From assembly GCF_002902845.1 (NCBI RefSeq), contig NZ_PPTF01000015.1:37652-101651 (forward strand): a stretch of 64,000 nt of DNA. The letters run 5' to 3'. The position numbers were made by a program, and so were the translations under genes. Numbering within the stretch: the first letter of the stretch is position 1; each line of letters starts with the position of its first letter. The notes under the pieces are model-generated. The model was not told the origin of the DNA, ran no database searches, and saw nothing but the letters and a program-made list of their open reading frames with translations. Positions 57,625 to 64,000 of the stretch are shown here, piece after piece. The stretch comes from Chromobacterium sinusclupearum. GTDB taxonomy: Bacteria > Pseudomonadota > Gammaproteobacteria > Burkholderiales > Chromobacteriaceae.

Positions 57625-59078
57625 GCTTTGCCTCCCCGCTTCGCCTCGCGCTCGCGCACCAGCTCATGCAGCGTCTTGGGCGCCGGCGTCAACGGCAGGT
57701 GGTTCTGCGTCCAGCCCAGCTGGTTTTTGGGCGCGTGCTTGCGCAAGCGCGTGGCCGTCCAACCGAATAGCCGGTATAGATTAGACGAGGCATGGACCAG
57801 CCGCCAGCCCTTCCAGGCCATGCGCTCCGCCGTGCTGGCCGCCGCCCCCTGGCCGCGCAAGGGATGCGCCACCCGCTCATGCGCCGGCCGCTGGCTTTCC
57901 TCGCGCAGCCGCATCAGCATTTCCGGAATCGGAATCCGCACCGGGCACACCTCGCCGCAAGCGCCGCACAGGCTGGACGCCGTCGGCAGGTCGCGGGTGT
58001 TGTCCAGCCCCATCAGATGCGGCGAGATGATCTCGCCTATCGGCCCCGGATACGTGGTGCCGTAGGCGTGGCCGCCGATGCGGGTGTAGACCGGGCAGTG
58101 GTTCATGCAGGCGCCGCAGCGTATGCATTGCAGCGTTTTGCGCAACTGCTCGTCGGCGTAGGCTTGGCTGCGGCCGTTGTCCAGCAGCACCAGATGCACC
58201 TCGCGCGGGCCGTCCTTCTCGCCCGGCTTGCGCGGGCCGCTGATCATATTGAAGTAAGTGGTGATGGGCTGGCCGATGGCGGAGCGGGTCAGCAGGCTGT
58301 ACAGCGGCGCCACATCCTCCAACTTTTCCACGACCTTCTCGATGCCGGTGATGGCGATATGCACATCCGGCACCGTGGTGCACATGCGGCCATTGCCCTC
58401 GTTCTCCACCAGGCATAGGGTGCCGGTCTGCGCCACGGCGAAATTGACGCCGGACAGGCCGACATCGGCATCCAGATACTTCTGCCGCAACACGCGGCGG
58501 CCGATCTGGATCAGCGCGTCCACATCCTCGGTGTAAGGCGTGTCCGGCAGTTGCTCGTGGAACAACTGGGCGATGTCCTGCTTGGTTTTGTGGATGGCCG
58601 GCATGATGATGTGGGTGGGCTTCTCGCCAGCCAGCTGGACGATGTACTCGCCCATATCGCTCTCCACCGCCTCCACGCCCTGCTCAGCCAGGTAATGGTT
58701 CAGCTCGATCTCCTCGCTGACCATGGACTTGCCCTTCACCATCAGCTTGCCGTTCCGGGCGGCGACGATGCCGTGGATGATGCGATTGGCCTCATCCGGC
58801 GTTTCCGCCCAATGCACCCGGACGCCGTTGGCGATGAGTTTTTTCTCCAGCTGCTCCAGCAAATCCGGCAGCCTGGACAGGCAACGCTGGCGTATGCCCT
58901 CGCCCAAGGTGCGCAGGGCCGCCAGTTCGGCCTCGTCGGGAAATGCCGACAGCCGCTTGGCCATCAGGAAATCCATCGCGCCGCGCAGGCTTTGCCGCAG
59001 CTTGCCATCCGTCAGCGCCAGTTTGGCGTTGTCCTTGAAGGCGCGGGAAGGATAGATGGTGATCTTGTGCTCGCTCAT
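57621..59078 (-). CDS. lutB: L-lactate utilisation iron-sulfur protein LutB (LldF)
   Basis: 485 residues. LUD-type N-terminal region (VHWAETPDEANRIIHGIVAARNGKLMVKGKSMVSEEIELN) and two cluster motifs CIRCGACMNHCPVYTRIGG and CGACGEVCPVRIPIPE. Part of the LutABC complex that oxidises L-lactate to pyruvate. It starts on the last base of the lutC stop (TGATG), with AGGAG nine bases before; a GTG three bases earlier is less likely. Confidence 0.93.
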   Translation of the reverse strand: MSEHKITIYPSRAFKDNAKLALTDGKLRQSLRGAMDFLMAKRLSAFPDEAELAALRTLGEGIRQRCLSRLPDLLEQLEKKLIANGVRVHWAETPDEANRIIHGIVAARNGKLMVKGKSMVSEEIELNHYLAEQGVEAVESDMGEYIVQLAGEKPTHIIMPAIHKTKQDIAQLFHEQLPDTPYTEDVDALIQIGRRVLRQKYLDADVGLSGVNFAVAQTGTLCLVENEGNGRMCTTVPDVHIAITGIEKVVEKLEDVAPLYSLLTRSAIGQPITTYFNMISGPRKPGEKDGPREVHLVLLDNGRSQAYADEQLRKTLQCIRCGACMNHCPVYTRIGGHAYGTTYPGPIGEIISPHLMGLDNTRDLPTASSLCGACGEVCPVRIPIPEMLMRLREESQRPAHERVAHPLRGQGAAASTAERMAWKGWRLVHASSNLYRLFGWTATRLRKHAPKNQLGWTQNHLPLTPAPKTLHELVREREAKRGGKA

Positions 59079-59773
59079 CACGCCTCTCCTTCCACGTCAT
59101 GGATGGCGATGTGCGGCGGCAGCAGCGCCAGTACCAGCAACTCGCGCGGGCCGTGCGCGCCGTAGGCCAAGGTTTGTTGGATGTCGGCGGTTTTGGAGGG
59201 GCCGGAAATCAGCAAGGCGTTGGTAGGCATGCCGTCAGACCAGCGCTCGGCCGTCATCGCGGAATAAAAATCCGGGTACAGCTTGGCGGCGTCGAACAAG
59301 GCGATGTGCAAGGGCGGCACCAGGCTCATGGTGCGCGGCTCGGCCTCGTCCGGCCACAGCGCCAGCGTGCCGGTGGCGGCTATGCCGCAGCGCGCGGCGG
59401 TGAAGCCGGCGGCGATGTCGAACAGCTCCGCCTTCCAGTCATCCACCTCATGGTCGAACCAGACGATGCGCGGCGCGTTATGGACGCTCTCCAGGCGCTG
59501 CGCCAGGCGACGGCCATGCGGGGTGTCGGACAAGACAATGGAGGGCTGCGGATGCGCCGCCAGCCAATCCAGCAAGGCTGCGTCCCAGTTGTCTTGCCGG
59601 GTCCACAAAATTTCCGTTTTCACCGCGCGCATCATCGCCGCCCAGTGGCGCAAGCGGGCGACTTCATCGTCAGGCCTGGAAAAATGCTGGAAATGGCCGG
59701 CCAGGTCCGGGCGCGAAAGCGCCTGCCGTGGCGCTGCGCGCAACTTCTGCAAGATGGAAGCCCGGGCACTCAT
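59078..59773 (-). CDS. lutC: L-lactate utilisation protein LutC (LldG)
   Basis: 231 residues, a LUD-domain protein. The conserved GIAATGTLALWPDEAEPRTMSLVPPLHIAL and ISGPSKTADIQQTLAYGAHGPRELLVL stretches are typical. It is the third component of LutABC; its own chemistry is not settled. The ATG overlaps the lutA stop (ATGA). Confidence 0.92.
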   Translation of the reverse strand: MSARASILQKLRAAPRQALSRPDLAGHFQHFSRPDDEVARLRHWAAMMRAVKTEILWTRQDNWDAALLDWLAAHPQPSIVLSDTPHGRRLAQRLESVHNAPRIVWFDHEVDDWKAELFDIAAGFTAARCGIAATGTLALWPDEAEPRTMSLVPPLHIALFDAAKLYPDFYSAMTAERWSDGMPTNALLISGPSKTADIQQTLAYGAHGPRELLVLALLPPHIAIHDVEGEA

Positions 59774-60513
59774 CGCTTGCCTCCGGTGCGCTCCAGCAGG
59801 AAGCTGGCCAGATGCCGGCCCTTGAATCCGCTGCCGCACTGCCCCAGCTTGCCGTTGATATTCAACAGGCAGCCGCCATCGGCGGTGACAAACTCCACCG
59901 CGCCGCTGTTCGCGAGCGCTTGCGCCTTGTCCGCCACCATCGCGCCGGCGATGTCCGGGTGCTTGATGGAGAAGGTGCCGCCGAAGCCGCAGCATTCGGA
60001 TTCGTGGTCGTGCACCACGCGCTCGACATTCTGCAAGCGGTCCACCAATGCCCAGCTGGTCTTGTGCACACCCATCTCGCGCCGCGCCGAACAGGAGGTA
60101 TGCACCGCCACCTTGACCGGCGCGCCCTGGTCCTGTGGCTGCCAGTCGAGGTGGTTCAGCAGGAAATCGGAAAACTCCACTACCCGCGCCGCGATGTCGC
60201 AAGCCTGCACTTCGTCCGGCTCCCCGGCGAACAGGCGAGGCCAGTGGTGTTTGATCATGCCGCCGCAAGAGCCGGACGGCACCACGATGGGCCAGTCCTC
60301 CGGGAAGCAGGACAATTGCGCGCGCGCCACCGCCAGCGCTTCCTTAGGATGGCCGCTGGTATAGGCCGGCTGACCGCAGCAGCTCTGGGCTTGAGGGAAA
60401 TGCACCCGCACGCTCAACCTTTCCAGCAGAGCGATGGCATCCAGGCCAGCCTCCGGCAGGAACAGGTCGAGCAGACAGGTGCCGAACAGATAAACATCGG
60501 CAGGCGTCTTCAT
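59770..60513 (-). CDS. lutA: L-lactate utilisation protein LutA (LldE)
   Basis: 247 residues with two CCG domains (QSCCGQPAYTSGHP; ECCGFGGTFSIKHPDI) that are expected to bind an unusual iron-sulfur cluster. It is the catalytic or electron-carrying part of LutABC. First gene of the lactate operon. An LldR-type operator and a sigma-70 promoter lie in the 75 bases upstream. Confidence 0.93.
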   Translation of the reverse strand: MKTPADVYLFGTCLLDLFLPEAGLDAIALLERLSVRVHFPQAQSCCGQPAYTSGHPKEALAVARAQLSCFPEDWPIVVPSGSCGGMIKHHWPRLFAGEPDEVQACDIAARVVEFSDFLLNHLDWQPQDQGAPVKVAVHTSCSARREMGVHKTSWALVDRLQNVERVVHDHESECCGFGGTFSIKHPDIAGAMVADKAQALANSGAVEFVTADGGCLLNINGKLGQCGSGFKGRHLASFLLERTGGKR

Positions 60514-60526
60514 GGCTTCCTTTGTA

Positions 60527-60543
60527 AATTGGTAAGACCAATT
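60527..60543. promoter_or_regulatory. LldR-type operator before lutA
   Basis: AATTGGTAAGACCAATT is a perfect 7-bp inverted repeat around a three-base centre, close to the TTGGTnnnACCAA pattern of LldR/FadR-type GntR regulators. It ends 14 bases before the lutA ATG, downstream of the promoter, so binding would block transcription. Confidence 0.75.
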
Positions 60544-60558
60544 ATTTTTATAAAAACC

Positions 60559-60587
60559 ACTTTAGAGTGAATGCTTGGTTTCGTCAA
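60559..60587 (-). promoter_or_regulatory. Sigma-70 promoter of the lactate operon
   Basis: On the minus strand TTGACG (60587-60582), a 17-base spacer and TAAAGT (60564-60559). Transcription would start near 60552, just before the operator. Confidence 0.65.
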
Positions 60588-60675
60588 TATGACAAGAGGA
60601 CTGTCGAGATGGCGAGCCTGATATGATGACGGCGCCCGGGAAAAGCTCGATGAATCATGCGGGGAGGCAACAATA

Positions 60676-60706
60676 AGGGCGCGCCGCCGTCGGACTGACG
60701 CGCCCT
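60676..60706 (-). terminator. Probable terminator of cheV
   Basis: AGGGCGCG / CGCGCCCT is an 8-bp perfect stem with a 15-base loop, 42 bases after the cheV stop. On the minus strand the following bases are TATTGTTGCC, a weak T run. Confidence 0.5.
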
Positions 60707-60747
60707 GCCATGCTGAATGGCGTTAGCCTGGAAACAGGATAGAAAGC

Positions 60748-61701
60748 CTACGCCGCCTTATCCAGCAGCAGCATCTCGCGCAGCTTGCTGGCCAGCTTCT
60801 GCGGCTCATCCTTGGAGACATAGGAATCCACACCCACCGACTCGCCCAGCTTCTTGTTGGCCATGCCGGACAATGAGGAATGCATCAACACCGGAATGCC
60901 TGCGAAGCGGGCATCGTCCTTGATCATCTTGGTCAACATATAGCCGTCCATCTCCGGCATTTCCACATCAGTCAGGATCAGGTGCAGAACCTGGTTAAGC
61001 TTGTGGCCGGCCGCCTCCGCCTGCTGCGCCATCTTTTGCAGATCTTCCCAGCCGCGCATGCCGTTGATGGCCGAGGTATAGCGGATGTGCATCGCCTCCA
61101 GCGTGCGCTCGATTTGCTTGCGCGCCACCGCGCTGTCGTCGGCGAAGAAGATATGGCGATCCTCCTTCACCGGCTCAATGGCGATATAGCTCTGGGCCTC
61201 ATCCACCAGGCAGGTTTCGGCCAGGACTTTCTCCACATCCATCATCATCACCAGCGTGCCGTTGTCCAGCTCGGTGACAGCCGTGACCAAGCCCGCCATG
61301 CGGTTGGTTATCATGTCCGGCGGGACGCGCATCGCCGCCCAATCGAGCCGCAGAATGGTGTCCACCGTCTCCACCAGGAAGCCCTGGGTATGGCCGTTGT
61401 ATTCGGTGATGATCATGATTTCCGGCCGCTTCTCCGACATGATCCCGGTGTATTTACCCAGATCGATCACCGGCACCAGCGAGCCGCGCAGACTGACCAT
61501 GCCTTCCACCGAGGCCGGCATTTCCGGCGCCGAAGTAATCTCCGGCGTGCGCATCACTTCCCGCACCTTGAACACATTGATGCCGAACACTTCCTTGCGC
61601 CCGGTACGCTGATCGTTGCCTAGCGAAAACAGCAGGATTTCCAGTTTATTGGTGCCTGCCAGCTTGGTCCGGGCGTCAATCTTCTTCAGAAGGTCGGACA
61701 T
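60748..61701 (-). CDS. cheV: Chemotaxis coupling protein CheV
   Basis: 317 residues. The N-terminal CheW-like domain (20-165) includes FGINVFKVREVMRTPEIT, GMVSLRGSLVPVIDLGKY and ITEYNGHTQGFLVETVD. The C-terminal receiver domain (185-317) has HIFFADDSAVARKQIE, LILTDVEMPEMDGY with the phosphorylated Asp and PVLMHSSLS, and YVSKDEPQKL. CheV links receptors to CheA and tunes signalling by phosphorylation. It stands alone, divergent from lldR. A TATAAA box lies about 30 bases upstream with a poor -35. Confidence 0.94.
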   Translation of the reverse strand: MSDLLKKIDARTKLAGTNKLEILLFSLGNDQRTGRKEVFGINVFKVREVMRTPEITSAPEMPASVEGMVSLRGSLVPVIDLGKYTGIMSEKRPEIMIITEYNGHTQGFLVETVDTILRLDWAAMRVPPDMITNRMAGLVTAVTELDNGTLVMMMDVEKVLAETCLVDEAQSYIAIEPVKEDRHIFFADDSAVARKQIERTLEAMHIRYTSAINGMRGWEDLQKMAQQAEAAGHKLNQVLHLILTDVEMPEMDGYMLTKMIKDDARFAGIPVLMHSSLSGMANKKLGESVGVDSYVSKDEPQKLASKLREMLLLDKAA

Positions 61702-61771
61702 GGCGGCATTCCTCTGATAAAAGTACTAGGTCTTTATAGCAAATCTCAAAAATTAGATAGTCCTCTCCGTC

Positions 61772-61800
61772 ATGACAATGGATAAGGCATTTGTTATGCT
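61772..61800 (+). promoter_or_regulatory. Sigma-70 promoter of lldR
   Basis: ATGACA (61772-61777), a 17-base spacer, TATGCT (61795-61800). Transcription would start near 61807, which rules out the in-frame ATG at 61772 as the translation start. Confidence 0.6.
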
Positions 61801-61808
61801 GGCCTATC

Positions 61809-61819
61809 TGGTCAGACCA
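61809..61819. promoter_or_regulatory. LldR-type operator before lldR
   Basis: TGGTCAGACCA carries the same half-sites as the site before lutA with a three-base centre. It lies just after the expected transcription start and 13 bases before the ATG, indicating autorepression. Confidence 0.65.
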
Positions 61820-61831
61820 ATCATCCCTGCC

Positions 61832-62602
61832 ATGGCCTATCCGAAAGTCACCCTGCCCAAGCTGTCCGACATGATCGTGCAGCAATTGGAAAAACGCATA
61901 CTCGACGGCGTGCTCAAACCCGGCGACCGGCTGCCGCCGGAACGGCAACTGGCCGAGGAGTTCGGCGTGTCTCGCCCCTCCTTGCGCGAAGCGATACAAC
62001 AGCTGGTATCGCGCGGCCTGCTATCCAGCCGCCAGGGCGGCGGCACCTGGGTGACGGACCGCCTGGAAACGGCGTTTTCCGACCCCTGGGAAGCCTTGCT
62101 GAACCAGCACGAGGAATTGCACGACGATGTACTGGAGTTCCGCCGCGTATTGGAAGGCACGGTGGCGCGCTGCGCCGCCAGCCGCGCGACGACGGCGGAC
62201 CTGGAACGGCTGCAGCACTGCGTGGACCGGCTGCAACAGGCCTATCGCGGCGGCAGCCTGGCCGAGCAGGCGCAGGCCGACGTGGCATTCCACCAGGCCG
62301 TGGCCGAGGCTTCGCACAATGTCTTGTTCGCCCACCTGTCCGGCAGCCTGCTGGCCATGCTGCAACGGCACGTGAAGGACAATATCGCCAATCTGTTCGC
62401 CGTCGGCGAAGTGGCCGAGGCGCTGCGCGCGCAACACCTGGCCATCTGGCAGGCGATACGCGACCGCCAGCCGGACGCCGCGCAACTGGCGGCGGAACGG
62501 CATATCGATTTTGTCGCCGATACCCTGCAAAACCAGCAGATTCTGGCCGAGCGCGACGCCCGCGCCCGCATGCGGCTGCAGCAGGATATTTCCGGCCGTT
62601 GA
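61832..62602 (+). CDS. lldR: GntR-family (FCD subgroup) regulator LldR
   Basis: 256 residues. The N-terminal winged helix-turn-helix is ILDGVLKPGDRLPPERQLAEEFGVSRPSLREAIQQL. The FCD helical domain follows with metal-type positions (Asp/His in DDVLEFRRVLEG, ADVAFHQAVAEASHN, AAERHIDFVADTL). In this family lactate relieves repression. It lies across the cheV gene from the lut operon, and both carry the same operator type. The ATG at 61832 was chosen because the promoter and operator occupy the bases before it; no Shine-Dalgarno is obvious. Confidence 0.9.
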   Translation: MAYPKVTLPKLSDMIVQQLEKRILDGVLKPGDRLPPERQLAEEFGVSRPSLREAIQQLVSRGLLSSRQGGGTWVTDRLETAFSDPWEALLNQHEELHDDVLEFRRVLEGTVARCAASRATTADLERLQHCVDRLQQAYRGGSLAEQAQADVAFHQAVAEASHNVLFAHLSGSLLAMLQRHVKDNIANLFAVGEVAEALRAQHLAIWQAIRDRQPDAAQLAAERHIDFVADTLQNQQILAERDARARMRLQQDISGR

Positions 62603-62611
62603 AATGCAAAA

Positions 62612-62639
62612 GGCCGCGCCGTCTCACGACGGCGCGGCC
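62612..62639. terminator. Bidirectional GC-rich terminator between lldR and hldD
   Basis: GGCCGCGCCGTC, TCAC, GACGGCGCGGCC: perfect 12-bp stem. The minus strand continues with TTTTGC, so it serves hldD better than lldR. Confidence 0.75.
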
Positions 62640-62658
62640 CAAATTCGCCAAACGCGGC

Positions 62659-63660
62659 TCAGCCTTGGCGGCTCATCAGCCAATCGACGTAACGATTGAC
62701 GCCCTCGCTGACCGACAGCATCGCGTCGTGATAGCCGGCTTCGCGCAGCTTGGCGATGTCAGCCTCGGTGAAGCTCTGGTACTTGCCCTTCAGCGCGTCC
62801 GGGAACGCGATGTATTCGACGATGCCCTGCTGCACCATCTCGGCCAAGGTCAGCGCCGGCTTGCCCTCGTGGCGGCGGCAGGCATTGACGGTGGCCTCGG
62901 CCACATCATTGAACGGCTGCGACCGGCCGCTGCCCAGATTGAAGATGCCGCTTTTCTCCGGGTGATCCAGGAAGTGCAGATTGACCTTGACCACGTCCTC
63001 GACCGAGACGAAGTCTCGGCTCTGCATGCCGTCGCCCCATCCATCCCAGCCGCCGAACAGCTTGACCTTGCCATGCTCGCGGTACTGATTGAAGTGATGG
63101 AAAGCGACCGAAGCCATGCGGCCCTTGTGCTGCTCGCGCGGGCCGTAAACATTGAAGTAGCGGAACCCCACGGCCTGAGCGGACAGACCTTCCTTGATGC
63201 GGCGGCGCAGCACCTGGTCGAACAGGAACTTGGAGTAGCCGTAAACGTTCAGCGGGCCTTCGTATTCGCGCTGCTCCTGGAACACGGTGCCCTTGCCGTA
63301 GGTTGCGGCGCTGGAGGCGTACAGGAACTGGATTTCTTCGTGCTGACAATAATCGAACAAGGCCAGCGTGTACTGATAGTTGTTGTCCATCATGTACTTG
63401 CCGTCATGGTTCATCGTATCGGAGCACGCGCCCTGATGCAGAATGGCGGTCAGTTCGCCCTCGTACTCGCCGTCCAGCAACAGGTGCAGAAACTCGTGCT
63501 TGTCGAGGTAATGGCTGACCTCGCAATCGACCAGATTGTGGAATTTGTCGCCGCTGGAAAGATTATCCACGGCAAGGATGTCGGTAATGCCGCGCTGGTT
63601 CAAACCCTTGACCAGATTGGAACCGATGAAACCGGCGGCGCCGGTGACGACGATAGTCAT
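62659..63660 (-). CDS. hldD: ADP-L-glycero-D-manno-heptose 6-epimerase HldD
   Basis: 333 residues from the ATG nine bases after AAGGA. Opens with [20 protein letters not shown] (NADP-binding Rossmann motif). The active site [11 protein letters not shown] holds the Tyr-x3-Lys pair, and the sugar-binding stretch [22 protein letters not shown] is characteristic of HldD. It makes the heptose used in the LPS inner core. No other LPS gene is visible here. Confidence 0.95.
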   Translation of the reverse strand: MTIVVTGAAGFIGSNLVKGLNQRGITDILAVDNLSSGDKFHNLVDCEVSHYLDKHEFLHLLLDGEYEGELTAILHQGACSDTMNHDGKYMMDNNYQYTLALFDYCQHEEIQFLYASSAATYGKGTVFQEQREYEGPLNVYGYSKFLFDQVLRRRIKEGLSAQAVGFRYFNVYGPREQHKGRMASVAFHHFNQYREHGKVKLFGGWDGWGDGMQSRDFVSVEDVVKVNLHFLDHPEKSGIFNLGSGRSQPFNDVAEATVNACRRHEGKPALTLAEMVQQGIVEYIAFPDALKGKYQSFTEADIAKLREAGYHDAMLSVSEGVNRYVDWLMSRQG

Positions 63661-63711
63661 ATATTGATCCTTGTTCGGCAACGGACTGCTAGGTCCGGAA
63701 AATGTATGGGT

Positions 63712-64000
63712 TCAGAAGCCGGCGCCGGGCTGGGCCAGATACGCCAGTTCCGCCGCCGTGCTGCTCCGCCCCAAAGCGGCGTTGCGATGCGGAAAACGGC
63801 CATACTCGGCAATCACATCATGATGGCGTTGCGCGTAATCCAAATAGCCGCCATCCGGCACTTGCGGCTCCAAGGCGGTAAACAGCCTGACAGACAGCTG
63901 CTGGTCCGCCAGGTCCTCGCTATGCTCGAACGGCAGATAAAAAAACACCCGCGCCACCGGAGGCAATTGCTTGTCCAGCTCCCATTCCAGCGCCAAACGG
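63712..64000 (-). CDS. DUF924 family protein (5' end outside window)
   Basis: The minus-strand frame stays open to the window edge, so only the C-terminal 95 or so residues are seen. The stretch VARVFFYLPFEHSEDLADQQ and the end FGRFPHRN-type (YGRFPHRNAALGR.ST..E) with a final AYLAQPGAGF are typical for DUF924. The family is helical and TPR-like, of unknown function. It is not part of the hldD unit by any visible overlap: 51 bases separate them. Confidence 0.85.
   Translation of the reverse strand, partial: RLALEWELDKQLPPVARVFFYLPFEHSEDLADQQLSVRLFTALEPQVPDGGYLDYAQRHHDVIAEYGRFPHRNAALGRSSTAAELAYLAQPGAGF

Noticed and set aside
61772..61831. Longer LldR start at 61772
   Set aside because: That ATG lies in the -35 box of the predicted promoter and the extra residues precede the normal GntR N terminus.

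Overview
The window looks like a chromosomal segment of a Chromobacterium-type betaproteobacterium (Neisseriales). The basis is high GC content, a complete second-type (lateral) flagellar cluster, HpnCDE squalene genes, ZapE, an LldP/Dld/Lut lactate locus, and protein sequences that resemble this group. I made no database comparison, so the genus is an inference. Both ends cut through genes. I see no prophage, insertion sequence, rRNA operon or CRISPR array.

Layout. 1-2.1 kb, plus strand: end of a DUF294-type protein, a DnaQ-like exonuclease, then an unrecognised Gln/Asn/His-rich protein behind a near-perfect sigma-54 promoter. 2.2-9.6 kb, minus strand: hpnC-hpnD-hpnE (squalene synthesis), an SDR protein that has lost its catalytic residues, a lipoprotein, radA, and an ECF sigma / zinc-binding anti-sigma / unknown-protein module. 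9.8-13.0 kb: a tRNA-Ala gene, a cystine-type ABC transporter (minus strand) and a tandem Ala-Glu-Ala-Glu-Ala tRNA array.

13.1-38.1 kb: lateral-type flagellar region. Minus strand: flgM-flgN-glucosaminidase; a Crp/Fnr regulator; and fliE-F-G-H-I-J-D-S-T-K-L-A-motA-motB. Plus strand: fliM-N-P-Q-R-flhB-flhA. These are followed by a BetR-receiver regulator, a periplasmic protein coupled to a hybrid histidine kinase, and a flagellin gene. The order matches the lateral (Laf) systems of Vibrio. fliO and a lafK-type activator are absent, the switch protein FliM lacks the CheY-binding peptide, and residues that set rotor-stator charge contacts in E. coli differ.

38.3-42.3 kb, plus strand: an S10 carboxypeptidase-fold protein with all three catalytic residues replaced, a class III CoA-transferase and an MFS transporter. 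42.3-48.1 kb, minus strand: ribose operon rbsK-D-A-C-B plus a LacI-family regulator. 48.4-52.8 kb: MgtC, ZapE, a periplasmic binding protein, a glutathione transferase and CysM. 53.0-62.6 kb: lactate utilisation genes lutA-lutC-lutB-dld-lldP (minus strand), cheV, and the divergent GntR regulator lldR. Matching operators lie before lutA and lldR. The window ends with hldD (LPS heptose epimerase) and a partial DUF924 gene.

The best candidates for something new are the triad-less S10 protein, the sigma-54-driven Gln/Asn/His-rich protein with its repeated leader motif, the EF-hand loop in the lateral filament cap protein FliD, the unusual lateral motor, and the degenerate SDR inside the squalene operon. 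Start codons were chosen from ribosome-binding sites and gene overlaps. Motif alignments were done by eye against family sequences recalled from memory.
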